Origin: Sphingobacteriales bacterium
GTDB taxonomy: Bacteria > Bacteroidota > Bacteroidia > Chitinophagales > UBA2359
Direction: 5' to 3'
NCBI GenBank assembly: GCA_016700115.1
Contig: CP064999.1
Location: 5,203,501-5,267,500, forward strand
Length of the DNA stretch: 64,000 bases
Shown here one piece after another: positions 27,924 through 38,605 of this stretch. Under the pieces are notes generated by a model. That model was given only the letters and a program-made list of their open reading frames with translations. It made no database searches and was not told where the DNA came from. A program made the position numbers and the translations under genes. Within the stretch, counting starts at the first letter, position 1, and each line of letters begins with the position of its first letter.

Positions 27924-28883
27924 TCAAAAATATCGCGGTGTAATCAATCTGTCCACTTTTTTCCTTAAATCATAACCGAGTGTTACTTCATGAGAACCGG
28001 AGGTAAAATTGTTTAAGCTGCTTAAAGTGTAATCATAAGCATATCCTAATCTCAATCCATTGCCAAATTGAAAGCCAAGAATGGCATTGATTGACTCCGG
28101 AGTGAATTTGTTTTCAAACCTGAATGAAGTGCCTATCCAAAGCATATCCACCAAAAAGACACTAAGGTTTGTGTCAAACTGAACAGGGGCGTTTTGTGGA
28201 ATTGCCTTCACCAAAATTGAAGGCACAACTTTTACACTTTTTCCGGCTTTAAGTACAACTCCTGTATTGAGCAGATAATGCCTGTATTGCCGGCCGACTG
28301 TGGTTATATTGGGTTGTCCATCGTTTAACTTATTGTTAATGAGATGAGGTGCCGAAAGTCCTGCAAAAAAGGCAGGGGTATTAAACCATATCCCTAAACC
28401 GAAATTGGGTAAAATAACAGAACTGTTTTCCTGAAATACGGGGTCAGGATTGGTAATAACCTCTTCAGGGGTGATGTCTGTAAAATTTGAGCGGAGATAT
28501 TGAACACCTCCCTGTATGCCCAACGCAACTGCTCCTATCGGCAACTTAAACCGGTAGGCATAAGCACCATAGCCTGTAATTCGTTGATGTACTCCTATTT
28601 CATCATATTCCAAAAACCCTCCCAAACCATATTGTTGTCTTTTTCCAAAAGGACCCTGACCACTCACTGAAATGGTTTGGGGCGCACCTTCAATATTTAC
28701 CCATTGCTTACGGTAAAAAGCCGCAAAACCGGCGTTGCCTGTGCTTCCAGCATAAGCAGGATTAACATACATGCCGTTAAACATATACATACTATAACGG
28801 GCATCTTGCTGAGCAAAAGTTGTTCGGGTACTAAAAGTAAAAATGAAAAGTATGCTGATGATGGTGAAGATTAAATGTTTCAT
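27924..28883 (-). CDS. PorP/SprF family type IX secretion membrane protein
   Basis: A 319-residue outer-membrane protein with signal peptide (cleavage after TFA, about residue 24) and the family start QQDARYSMYMFNGMYVNPAY. The rest is a beta-barrel with alternating strands; the end YAYDYTLSSL and SHEVTLGYDL are typical PorP/SprF. The gene follows the giant type B adhesin by 139 bp on the same strand. Such adhesin/PorP pairs are common in Bacteroidota, where the PorP/SprF partner is required for export or surface attachment of the adhesin. Confidence 0.92.
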   Translation of the reverse strand: MKHLIFTIISILFIFTFSTRTTFAQQDARYSMYMFNGMYVNPAYAGSTGNAGFAAFYRKQWVNIEGAPQTISVSGQGPFGKRQQYGLGGFLEYDEIGVHQRITGYGAYAYRFKLPIGAVALGIQGGVQYLRSNFTDITPEEVITNPDPVFQENSSVILPNFGLGIWFNTPAFFAGLSAPHLINNKLNDGQPNITTVGRQYRHYLLNTGVVLKAGKSVKVVPSILVKAIPQNAPVQFDTNLSVFLVDMLWIGTSFRFENKFTPESINAILGFQFGNGLRLGYAYDYTLSSLNNFTSGSHEVTLGYDLRKKVDRLITPRYF

Positions 28884-29022
28884 ATCCTGATGATGTTATT
28901 TGGTAAAAGGGTATTAGAAAATTGTTGTTTTCGGGAGACCTGTTTTGTTCTGATGAATGTTTATTTCTTAGCTATAGATTTGATATTCAAACTCTATTTT
29001 TTCAATTGTAAAAAATAATGAA

Positions 29023-32000
29023 CTACCGCAAAACTTCAATAAAGCCATTGCGTTTTTGGTTTCCTTCCTCATCTAAAAGTAGTACATAAAAATAAGTGCC
29101 GTCCGGAACTCTTTTTCCGCTGTTTTGATATTCACCATTCCAGGCATTAGTATTGTCGTAACCTTTTTGTCTGAATACCTCGTCTCCCCAACGATTGAAT
29201 ATTACAATTTCATTATCGGGAAAGCAAATGGACAGGTTTTCTATAATCAACAAATCGTTGATTCCGTCTTCGTTTGGTGAAAAACCATTCGGAATAAACA
29301 AATCTGCCACATTGCAATCGGGTGGAAGTATCGTTATGGTTACTATTGCTGTGTCGGTTTGTGTGCCGTCTGTAATGACATAGCTAAATACATCTACTCC
29401 AATATAACCCGGGTTTGGTGTGTAGGTTATAGTGCCATCTGTATTGATTTCAACTGTTCCGTTCAATGGCAAGTCGCTGATAACTACGATGGTTAAGGTA
29501 TCGCCGTTGGGGTCGGAATCGTTGTCTAAAACCGGTATTTCAATCAGGGTTTCAAAAGGAGTTGAAACAACATCATCTACAGCTATAGGCGGCTCATTGT
29601 TGGGATCTCCGATGGTTACGATAACCATCGCAGTATCGGTCAGTTCTCCGTTTGTAATGATGTAGGTAAAGGTATCAATCCCTTCAAAATTAATATTGGG
29701 TATGTATGTAACAGTACTGTCCCCATTCAGAATTACTGTTCCATTTGAAGGATCTGTAACTTCCACAATTGTCAATTCATTGCCATTCGGGTCGGAGTCA
29801 TTGTCTAATACCGGAATGGTAACAGGAGTATTTACCGGAGTTTGAGAAGTATCATCTACCGCAACAGGGGGCAAATTGATTGTATCGGGTAAAATGGTGA
29901 TGACCACCATTGCGGTGTCAAAAAACTCACCATCGGTGATGATATAGGTGAAAGTATCGGTACCCACAAAATCGGTGTCCGGAGTATAGGTAACTGTTCC
30001 ATCAGGGTTTAATAGGGCCGTTCCATTTGCCGGATCGCTGATTTCCACAACAGTTAAAACATCTCCGTTAGGGTCAGTATCATTGTCAAGTACCGGTATA
30101 GTTACGGGTAAATTGACCAATGTTTCAGCAACATCATCTACAGCAACAGGCGGCAGGTTGATTGTATCGGGCAAAATGGTGATGACCACCATTGCGGTGT
30201 CGAAAAACTCACCATCGGTGATGATATAGGTGAATGTATCGGTGCCCACAAAATCGGTGTCCGGAGTATAGGTAACCGTTCCGTCAGGGTTTAACAGGGC
30301 CGTTCCATTTGCCGGATCGCTGATTTCCACAACAGTTAAAACATCTCCGTTCGGGTCGGTATCATTGTCAAGTACCGGTATAGTTACGGGTAAATTGACC
30401 AATGTTTCAGCAACGTCATCTACCGCAACAGGCGGCAGGTTGATTGTATCGGGCAAAATGGTGATGACCACCATTGCGGTGTCGAAAAACACACCATCGG
30501 TGATGATATAGGTGAAAGTATCTGTGCCTGTAAAATCGGTGTCCGGAGTATAGGTAACCGTTCCGTCAGGGTTTAACAGGGCCGTTCCATTTGCCGGATC
30601 GCTGATTTCCACAACAGTTAAAACATCCCCGTTCGGGTCGGTGTCGTTGTCAAGTACCGGTATAGTTACGGGTAAATTGACCAAAGTTTCAGCAACATCA
30701 TCAACCGCAACAGGAGGCAAGTTGATTGTATCGGGCAAAATGGTGATGACCACCATTGCGGTGTCGAAAAACTCACCATCGGTGATGATATAGGTGAAAG
30801 TATCGGTACCCACAAAATCGGTGTCCGGAGTATAGGTAACTGTTCCGTCAGGGTTTAACAGGACAGTTCCATTTGCCGGATCGCTGATTTCCACAACAGT
30901 TAAAACATCTCCGTTCGGGTCGGTGTCGTTGTCTAATACCGGAATAGTTACGGGTAAATTGACCAAAGTTTCAGCAACATCATCTACCGCTACAGGCGGC
31001 AAGTTGATTGTATCGGGCAAAATGGTGATGACCACCATTGCGGTGTCGAAAAACTCACCATCGGTGATGATATAGGTAAAAGTATCGGTGCCCACAAAAT
31101 CGGTGTCCGGAGTATAGGTAACCGTTCCATCAGGGTTTAACAGGGCCGTTCCATTTGCCGGATCGCTGATTTCCACAACAGTTAATACATCTCCGTTCGG
31201 GTCGGTGTCGTTGTCAAGTACCGGTATAGTTACGGGTAAATTGACCAATGTTTCAGCAACATCATCTACCGCAACTGGAGGCAGGTTGATTGTATCGGGC
31301 AAAATGGTGATGACCACCATTGCGGTGTCGAAAAACTCACCATCGGTGATGATATAGGTAAAAGTATCGGTGCCCACAAAATCGGTGTCCGGAGTATAGG
31401 TAACCGTTCCGTCAGGGTTTAACAGGGCCGTTCCATTTGCCGGATCGCTGATTTCCACAACAGTTAAAACATCTCCGTTCGGGTCAGTATCATTGTCAAG
31501 TACCGGTATAGTTACGGGTAAATTGACCAATGTTTCAGCAACATCATCTGCCGCAACAGGAGGCAGGTTGATTGTATCGGGTAATATGGTGATGACCACC
31601 ATTGCGGTGTCAAAAAACTCACCATCGGTAATGATATAGGTGAAAGTATCGGTGCCCACAAAATCGGTGTCCGGAGTATAGGTAACCGTTCCGTCAGGGT
31701 TTAACAGGACAGTTCCATTTGCCGGATCGCTGATTTCCACAACAGTTAAAACATCTCCGTTCGGGTCGGTGTCGTTGGTTAATACCGGAATGACTACGGG
31801 TAAGTTGACCGAAGTTTGAGTGAAATCATCTACCGCTATGGGAGGAAGGTTTTCAGGTGTTCCTTCGACATAAATAACAACGATTGCAGCATCTGTCAGA
31901 AGCCCGTCAGAGATGACATAAGTAAAGGTATCAATGCCTGAAAATCCCGGATTTGGGGTATAAGTTATAGTACCATCTGTATTTATAGATGCAGTTCCAT

Positions 32001-34974
32001 TCAAGGGCGGTAAAACTATTTCAGTAATTGACAACACGTCGCCATCTAAATCAAAATCGTTTAGCAACACTTCAACATTAACCGCAGTGTTTACTGAAGT
32101 AGAAGCAAAATCATCCACCGCTACCGGAGGATTGTCATTAGTTCCGGTACCCTCAACAAACAAAAATACATAAGCAACATCAGTTAATGCTCCATCAGTT
32201 ATTTGATATTGTAAGGTATCGTTTCCTATGAACCCCGGATTCGGCGTGTAAACTATTGCTGTGCTTCCGGGCATAACTACTGCTATTCCGTTTGCCGGTT
32301 GTTGTGTGATTGTGGTAATTGTAATAACATCGCCATCAGGGTCGAAATCGTTTTGAAGTACCTGAAGGGTTATCGGTGTATTTATGGTAAGCAGATTATA
32401 ATCATTTTCTGCGACAGGCGGATTATTACCCGATGTTCCGGTTACAGTAATTGTTACAGTAGCTGTATCGCAAAGTGCTTGTGCAGGACTACAAACTATA
32501 TATTGAAAATCATCTGTTCCGCTAAAATCCGTATTTGGTGAATAGGTTACTGAAGTGCTGCTCCCTCCAAAGCTGTTTACAATCACGTTACCATTTGATG
32601 GCGAACTTAGAATAGTAATGTTCAATATTTGACCGGTACTAAGAGGAGGCAGACAAGGTAAAGGTGGTAAACACAGCAAATCATTGTTCAAAATATTGAC
32701 AACAATTGAATTGTTCGCGGGGGTTGTAGCAAAGTCGTTATTTGCTATTATTTGCTGGCCCGAAGATGGCGGTAACACCGTTATAGTAACGGTAGCTGAA
32801 GCACAATTTCCATCATTTGTACAAACGGTGTAGGTAAAAGTTTCCACTCCATTAAATCCGGGAGGCGGCAGATAAGTGATACCGGTATCTTCTGTACCGT
32901 TGTTGTTTATAGTTACAGTTCCGTTTACGGGTGGAGATGGAATTGTTATTGTAGTTATCTGAGGTGTTACGGACACAGGAATACATCCACTTGGGGTAGG
33001 GTTGCAAGTAGCACAATAAGTGTCGTTTGATAAAATATTCACCATAGCCGAAGTACCGGCAGGTATGGTAATGGCATCGTTTTGTGCAATCAGGCAGGTA
33101 TTTTCAGAAGTTAGATTGCAGCTAAAACTGATATAGGCAGTATCTGTAAGCCCTGTAGCATCAGCAACCACATAATAGAACTCCTCGGTAATATTTCCTA
33201 ACAAATATGCGCTGCCGGGAATATAAATAATACTCCCGCCTCCTGTAGCAATTGTAGCAACCCCATAGATTGGATTGCCTAAAGCAATTATTCCACTAAG
33301 ATTGAAATTAGGGTCCGAATCGTTAGACAATACATTTAACTCTACGGCTACCGGTGAAATAGTGCCGTTAGCTGCAATTGTAAAAGGGCAGGGAAAATTA
33401 TCGTTTTCCGCATTTGGCGGCAATTCTCCGAAAGGTATCACATAAATGATAACCAATGCAGCGTCTGTATTTCCATTTGGATCTGTAATCTGATAAATTA
33501 AAGTATCGGTTCCGACAAAACCGGGATCAGGAGTGTACATAACGCTATTACCGGTTACAGAAGCCATCCCATTGGAAGGCTGACTGATTACAGAAACAAC
33601 GAGTGGCGGAACTCCTGTATCATTTGCCAAAACATTTACAGATACCGGTATGTCAACCTGAGTAACAGCAAAATCATTTTGAGCATCCGGACAAGGAACT
33701 GTAATCACTGCAGTAACCGTAGCACATAAAGAACCGGAAGCATTACCATTGCAATTATTAGTTTGCGGTTGATCGCATACCGTAATTGTAAGTTGGTCAA
33801 CGCCAAAGAAACCAGGCAATGCAATGTACTGCAGGCAAGTATCATTCAACACAGTTAAACCACAATCGTATAATGAATTAACCTGAGTAATCAGAATAGG
33901 GTCGCCGTCAGCATCAGTACTGTTCAGACAAATTGTAATCGGTTGAATTGGGTTGGAACAAAGATATATGTCGGGCAAACTGGGTGGGTTATTTCCGCTG
34001 CCAGAACCGACCTGAACGGTAACTATGGCATTATCGGTTAACCCTGAACCTGATTGAGAAATGACATAGCTAATCAGCGCAGTACCGGTAAAACCTGTTG
34101 GAGGAGTATAGGTAATGGTTTGATCCGAATTAATCACAAGATTAGAAGAAGTTCCGCCGGCAGAAATAGTAGCAGATACAATGTTCAGGACACCGGGGTA
34201 AGGCAGGTCATTTGCTAAAACATTGATGGTAACAGAAATTCCAACTGCTGTTTCCGTACAATCATCATTGGCAATCAACGAGCCCGTTTGAGGCATGTAG
34301 CCAAAGTCAGCAAAAACAAAATTGCTTCCATCAAGAATACTCACCGTATAAAAAGAGGGAGTACTCAGACTAAATCCTTCCACCCCACCCCATGACGGAA
34401 CCTGAACGGAGTATAGTCCATCAGACAAATTGCTGAACAGATAGTTCCCGTCAGCATCTGATAATACATAAGAAATAAACAGACCTGTTTCGGCATTATA
34501 CAAAGATATTGCAACACCGGGCAAACCATTTTCACCAGCATTTTGAACTCCGTTTCCATTGGTGTCGAGAAATGCAGTTCCTGAAATAAAACCTCCTGAC
34601 GCACAACTGCCGGTTATCACAATATTTGCCGGAGCAGAAACTATACCCCCTTCATCCTGAATTTGATAGGTAAAAATATCCGTCCCGCTAAATGATGCGG
34701 GAAGTGAATAAATTACAGAAAGTGAATCAGGGGCGACAGACAGCGTTCCTGTATTGCCGGTGGTTTGGAATATTTGATAAATCCTTTGAATTGGAAAATC
34801 ACCGGGCATATCGTTTGACAATACTTCAATTTCAACTATGGCAGGCCCACAAACAGATAGATAATCCGGATTTGCTAAAGGTGTGGTTAAAACAGTTGAA
34901 CTTAACTCTTTACCATGTAGATAGAAAGAGTTAATTGTATTTAAGAAAATGAAAAGCAAAACAATGCACTTCAT
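29023..34974 (-). CDS. Giant T9SS adhesin with tandem cadherin-like repeats and CHU_C sorting domain
   Basis: A secreted surface protein of about 1983 residues. I place the start at 34974 (MKCIVLLFIFLNTINSFYLH signal peptide) rather than the in-frame ATG at 35094, whose 40 extra residues look non-native. After an N-terminal bacterial-Ig module there is an SdrD B-like domain (FLDTNGNGVQNAGENGLPGV), then about 18 cadherin/Ig-like modules with the pattern N-D...VLxNDxDPxGD, and a C-terminal gliding-motility/CHU_C type B sorting domain (FIPNGFSPNEDGINDLLIIE, IFNRWGDEVF, VPDGTYFYVLLLDEEG). Seven central modules are near-identical at DNA level (separate repeat entry). It likely mediates adhesion or gliding. 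Confidence 0.9.
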   Translation of the reverse strand: MKCIVLLFIFLNTINSFYLHGKELSSTVLTTPLANPDYLSVCGPAIVEIEVLSNDMPGDFPIQRIYQIFQTTGNTGTLSVAPDSLSVIYSLPASFSGTDIFTYQIQDEGGIVSAPANIVITGSCASGGFISGTAFLDTNGNGVQNAGENGLPGVAISLYNAETGLFISYVLSDADGNYLFSNLSDGLYSVQVPSWGGVEGFSLSTPSFYTVSILDGSNFVFADFGYMPQTGSLIANDDCTETAVGISVTINVLANDLPYPGVLNIVSATISAGGTSSNLVINSDQTITYTPPTGFTGTALISYVISQSGSGLTDNAIVTVQVGSGSGNNPPSLPDIYLCSNPIQPITICLNSTDADGDPILITQVNSLYDCGLTVLNDTCLQYIALPGFFGVDQLTITVCDQPQTNNCNGNASGSLCATVTAVITVPCPDAQNDFAVTQVDIPVSVNVLANDTGVPPLVVSVISQPSNGMASVTGNSVMYTPDPGFVGTDTLIYQITDPNGNTDAALVIIYVIPFGELPPNAENDNFPCPFTIAANGTISPVAVELNVLSNDSDPNFNLSGIIALGNPIYGVATIATGGGSIIYIPGSAYLLGNITEEFYYVVADATGLTDTAYISFSCNLTSENTCLIAQNDAITIPAGTSAMVNILSNDTYCATCNPTPSGCIPVSVTPQITTITIPSPPVNGTVTINNNGTEDTGITYLPPPGFNGVETFTYTVCTNDGNCASATVTITVLPPSSGQQIIANNDFATTPANNSIVVNILNNDLLCLPPLPCLPPLSTGQILNITILSSPSNGNVIVNSFGGSSTSVTYSPNTDFSGTDDFQYIVCSPAQALCDTATVTITVTGTSGNNPPVAENDYNLLTINTPITLQVLQNDFDPDGDVITITTITQQPANGIAVVMPGSTAIVYTPNPGFIGNDTLQYQITDGALTDVAYVFLFVEGTGTNDNPPVAVDDFASTSVNTAVNVEVLLNDFDLDGDVLSITEIVLPPLNGTASINTDGTITYTPNPGFSGIDTFTYVISDGLLTDAAIVVIYVEGTPENLPPIAVDDFTQTSVNLPVVIPVLTNDTDPNGDVLTVVEISDPANGTVLLNPDGTVTYTPDTDFVGTDTFTYIITDGEFFDTAMVVITILPDTINLPPVAADDVAETLVNLPVTIPVLDNDTDPNGDVLTVVEISDPANGTALLNPDGTVTYTPDTDFVGTDTFTYIITDGEFFDTAMVVITILPDTINLPPVAVDDVAETLVNLPVTIPVLDNDTDPNGDVLTVVEISDPANGTALLNPDGTVTYTPDTDFVGTDTFTYIITDGEFFDTAMVVITILPDTINLPPVAVDDVAETLVNLPVTIPVLDNDTDPNGDVLTVVEISDPANGTVLLNPDGTVTYTPDTDFVGTDTFTYIITDGEFFDTAMVVITILPDTINLPPVAVDDVAETLVNLPVTIPVLDNDTDPNGDVLTVVEISDPANGTALLNPDGTVTYTPDTDFTGTDTFTYIITDGVFFDTAMVVITILPDTINLPPVAVDDVAETLVNLPVTIPVLDNDTDPNGDVLTVVEISDPANGTALLNPDGTVTYTPDTDFVGTDTFTYIITDGEFFDTAMVVITILPDTINLPPVAVDDVAETLVNLPVTIPVLDNDTDPNGDVLTVVEISDPANGTALLNPDGTVTYTPDTDFVGTDTFTYIITDGEFFDTAMVVITILPDTINLPPVAVDDTSQTPVNTPVTIPVLDNDSDPNGNELTIVEVTDPSNGTVILNGDSTVTYIPNINFEGIDTFTYIITNGELTDTAMVIVTIGDPNNEPPIAVDDVVSTPFETLIEIPVLDNDSDPNGDTLTIVVISDLPLNGTVEINTDGTITYTPNPGYIGVDVFSYVITDGTQTDTAIVTITILPPDCNVADLFIPNGFSPNEDGINDLLIIENLSICFPDNEIVIFNRWGDEVFRQKGYDNTNAWNGEYQNSGKRVPDGTYFYVLLLDEEGNQKRNGFIEVLR
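29881..31854 (-). repeat. Seven near-identical 282-bp coding repeats (94 residues) in the adhesin
   Basis: The landmark AAAATGGTGATGACC recurs at 29891, 30173, 30455, 30737, 31019, 31301 and (with one change) 31583, exactly 282 bp apart. Each unit encodes one cadherin-like module ending in ILPDT. Units differ at few sites, for example VLLN versus ALLN, and FTGTD with GVFFD in one unit. Modules outside this block are far more divergent, so this block expanded recently and is prone to recombination and to assembly collapse. Confidence 0.93.
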
Positions 34975-35230
34975 CAAAGGAGGGGAACAAAAATGCCTGA
35001 CAAACGCAAACGAATAATTTGAAATCTGTAAGTCTGCAATTCCTTTTAGGCAACAGTTTTCTAACTGCTTCAGGTGTGTTCTTACCTTTATCATGTTGTT
35101 TGAGTATAAGGGTTTTAAAAAAAGCCTGTGCTAAAAGCGCAACAGCCTCTGTTTATTTTCAAAAAAGTCATTGATGCAAAGCATCGCAGACGGAGTTTAT
35201 TAAGGGTTATTAATATTGACGATTAAATGA

Positions 35231-37070
35231 TGAGTACGCTAAAAAAAGCACTTTTAGATTTTGGGTTAAAGGTTATAATTTCACATATATGATACTTTGT
35301 GCTGGTAGTGTTTTTTATGCGTTATGAAAGGGGCTATACGTATTATGCTGCTGTATAGTGCATGAAGCATTGAAAAGAGGGTAATTGAGTTGGTTATCCG
35401 TTTTTTATGTTTTACAATACGACTAAAATTGATAACAATAGCCATGGCGATGCTATAGAGACTGGCGTTTATCAAGCCTCTTACTTTTAATTTTCCGTTT
35501 CGGTTTTCCCCCCTTCTCATTTGCGCCATGGTGGCTTCCACATTAGGGCGGAGTTTTCGATGCGCTTTGGGTATTGTTTGTATATTTTTATGTCGTTGCT
35601 GTCGCAGGTAATCTTCGGGTTTAAACTTGTAAATAGCCACTCCTTTTTCATATTTTCGATTTGTCTTGGTGGGGCAAGTGTCTCTGAAGGGGCAATCGTT
35701 ACAGATATGGAGGTCAAATTCAGCTTTATAGTTTTTTGAAGGTTTAGTGGCGATCACTTGGGGGTGTTGTGAATTGGCACATTGTACCCTATACGTGTTG
35801 GTATCGGATTGGAGGGTAATAGTGATGGGGGATGACGCGCAACAGCCTTTAATGGCGGTTTGAATAGGCGTGATACCCAATTCATTGAGTTTAATATCGT
35901 TGTCTTCGCTGCCAAAGCCGCCATCGTGGTGCAATTGTTCCAGGTCGGGTGTTTTTCCTTGATGCTGTCCAACCGTTCGTGAAGCAGTTGTGTATCATCG
36001 GTATTATTCGTAGCGGTGTGTACATCGGTAATCAACTGCAGGTCATTATCAGGATGGCAGGTTTCGGTCACCATCGCCACATAGCCTTGATATTGTTTGC
36101 CCCTTTTTTTCCGATAGGTGGCTTCTGTATCATCGGGCGATTGAAGGCACTTGCTGTTCAGCGCTTCATTGGGCTTAGGCGCAGGTACGCTTGTTTTTCA
36201 TCCGTTTCAGGCAGGGTAAAGTGTTCGGCATACACGCGGGAAAATACCTGAAAGACTTCGTGTTCCCGATAAATATCCTGCAATTGTGTGTATAGCAAGT
36301 GATAGACTTGCCCTAACTTTTGGAGGTGAGTGTTTTGGTCTCCCGGTTTGATATGGCGGATATATTCGTTTGCTTTTTTTCCCGATATAGTCCGACAAGT
36401 CAGCAGTATAACGCTCCTGTTCTTCGGCAGTGAGAATGCTGTAAAAGCGCAAAAGCAACTCCACAAGGAGTTCTATGCGACTATAACTGCGTATATTGCT
36501 GTTAAGTAGAAGGCTATCCATACGCTGTATCGTTGTCTTTAGTTTCAGTTCTTTGAGTTGTTGGTTTGTTAAGCGGTCGAACAATTTGCCAATCAGATCT
36601 TCTCCTGTGTTAACAAGGTGAGTGTTGAGGCGACTTTTGAAGTTGAACAGCGTAGGTTCGGTGAAAGGAACCTTCTCTAAATCCTGAAGACCTAAAGCAA
36701 AACGGGTTTCCAAATTAAAGTCTATCTGTTCAAAGAGTTGGGCATACGTCCAGCTATGCTTTTGCATCAACAATAATGCCGCTATCATGCAATTGATAGG
36801 AGCATTGGGCGCACTATGTTTGGTCGAATACAGTACCGAAAAGTCTTCCTCTTGTATATTGCAAAAAACAAGCCGATAAAAATGACCGCCACTACTATTT
36901 TCAAGCCGTTTTTGCTTATCTTTATTTAAGTAAAACGACAAACCAAAAAGTTGAGATTGATTATGGGTTAAATTCTTCTTGAACATAGATGAAATAACTA
37001 TTTAAGCATAAAATTACAAAAATATTCTTTAAATAACAAACATACCCAAAACCTTATTTTAGTGAACTCA
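35231..37070 (-). mobile_element. IS1182-type insertion sequence, copy 2 (1840 bp)
   Basis: It has the same ends as copy 1 (TGAGTACGCTAAAA at the left, TGAGTTCACTAAAATAAG inward from the right). The flanks AAATGA|TGAG and CTCA|ATGATG give a possible 4-bp target duplication ATGA. Its transposase is frameshifted at three homopolymers. Located 256 bp upstream of the adhesin start. Confidence 0.87.
35281..36986 (-). pseudogene. IS1182 family transposase with three frameshifts
   Basis: The same transposase as at 5779-7484 in four pieces. Relative to copy 1 there is one extra T (plus strand) in the run near 36375 (seven versus six), one T fewer near 36198 (five versus six) and one T fewer near 35955 (five versus six). 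The fourth difference, GGGG versus GGG near 36101, keeps this copy in frame where copy 1 is broken. Each copy carries the good allele at the other's defects, and all four differences are homopolymer-length changes. The net length is unchanged. Confidence 0.88.
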
Positions 37071-37657
37071 ATGATGTCTGAAAAATTATGGTTTTTGACC
37101 TTTAAAACGGGATCAGTTCTTCGACCCATTTTAAAAGGTATTAAATCCAACCAAGCTTACTAATGTGATTTGTTTTTTTTGGTACGGTATTTTCTATTTG
37201 GGATAATGAATAGTTAAAAATGTATGATTTCGCCCCATATAATCGGCTAAATTGAAAAGCTGCTAAACAAAGTTATTCAAATAACAGCAAAATGCTTCGG
37301 ATTAATTTAAAATTTAAAAAAAAGTCGGCAATGCCTGTTTATCAGATACTTTAATAAAGAAAGTGGCATATTGCTTTTTTTAAAATAGTCATGGTAATGT
37401 CATTGGAATTAATTACCGGAAACATGGCACAATAATTGTTTTTTTAAGTAAAATTCAAGCATACAAGCTATATTTCAAAGCCTAACATCTATTTGAAAAA
37501 AGGCATGATTTTAAAAACTAAAAACTTGAATAGAAAACAAGTCAAATTTTTTGGTTCAAATGTAATAATATTGTCAAAATGAATTAGAATTTTGTCTTTG
37601 TGTTTTCGTTCGCCTTGACTATTCAGCTAATTATATAACAAGACTTTCACCTTAAAA
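37071..37657. other. Intergenic region (587 bp) after IS1182 copy 2
   Basis: AT-rich with poly-A/T tracts. I see no ORF with family features, no strong hairpin and no exact TAnnTTTG box; a weaker TGTCTTTG lies near 37591, upstream of the HTH gene. Confidence 0.45.
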
Positions 37658-38317
37658 ATGAACGGATTAAGTAAGTACTACATAAAGAAGATAATAAGCT
37701 GTTTTGCCTTAGAAATAACGGCAACAGAAACCGCTAAGAAGTTAAAAGTGAATAGAAATACGGTAAATAAGTATTTTCGAATCATCAGAGAGGCTTTGCT
37801 AGAATATCAGATGCTACAGTTAAAAAACCTGAGTATGAATACATCGGATAAACAGTACCTGTTTGGTTGGCACAAAAACGATGGCTTAGTTTATTCGCCG
37901 GTCGAAGATGCCCAAATGTTTTCTTTGATAACCAACTCGGGAAAAGTTTTCATAAAACAAGAACCTGCCAATTTTTCAAAAAACACAACAGAATCAGTTC
38001 ATCTTCCCTTGGTCGAATCGGGAAATATCCCTGCTGAAAGTTCTAATGGAAAAAACCCTATACCTAATACATCAACGGGTAAAGAAATTTTTAAAGGATA
38101 TTTAACCGGAACTAATGACCCTGCTTTTCACTTTTTTATGTATGCTAAACAAAAATTACTAAAGTTCTATGGAGTTAAAGAAGAATACACTTATCTGTAT
38201 TTAAAAGAATTGGAGTTCAGGTTTAATCATACCGGCAGGGATTTGTCCAATCTTATTTTAAAACTCCTTCCCCATCACAGTCCCGAATGGAACAGAACCA
38301 CTAAACACAGAAGATGA
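37658..38317 (+). CDS. HTH protein derived from an IS1595-like transposase, lacking the DDE core
   Basis: A 219-residue protein. The N-terminal 45 residues are a helix-turn-helix much like the start of IS1595-type transposases (FALEITATETAKKLKVNRNT). The C-terminal 50 residues match the same family's end (AKQKLLKFYGVKEEY then LYLKELEFRFNHTG). Between them, where about 150 residues of catalytic domain with DDE/N motifs should lie, is a poorly conserved segment (LFGWHKNDGLVYSPVEDA is the only reminiscent part). It may be a domesticated DNA-binding protein or a decayed remnant, though the frame is clean over 660 bp. It lies 288 bp upstream of the RecQ-PRTase gene on the same strand. Confidence 0.65.
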   Translation: MNGLSKYYIKKIISCFALEITATETAKKLKVNRNTVNKYFRIIREALLEYQMLQLKNLSMNTSDKQYLFGWHKNDGLVYSPVEDAQMFSLITNSGKVFIKQEPANFSKNTTESVHLPLVESGNIPAESSNGKNPIPNTSTGKEIFKGYLTGTNDPAFHFFMYAKQKLLKFYGVKEEYTYLYLKELEFRFNHTGRDLSNLILKLLPHHSPEWNRTTKHRR

Positions 38318-38388
38318 CCGGTTTTGTTATTCTAATATCAGCTATTTAAGTCTGAATACGATTTTTGTTGTTTGAGTTTATAAGGGTT

Positions 38389-38428
38389 AAGCCTTTCATC
38401 TACTAAATTAGGATGGAAGGCTTTTTTT
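38389..38428 (+). terminator. Rho-independent terminator
   Basis: Arms AAGCCTTTCATC and GATGGAAGGCTT with a loop of 11 nt are followed by T7. It is 72 bp after the HTH gene stop, separating it from the recQ-like operon. Confidence 0.8.
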
Positions 38429-38605
38429 ATGGGTCGGATTTCACTTTTTCTTCTTTTAGGTCGCAAATGAGTTTATTGGTACCTGTAATTATTGTTATCC
38501 GATAATTTAATCTTATTTTCACGATATATTAGTTAAATACTGAAAAATCTTTGATCGGGCAGCTATATACTGATGGGTATTTTTATTAGCTAAAACAGGT
38601 TAGAT

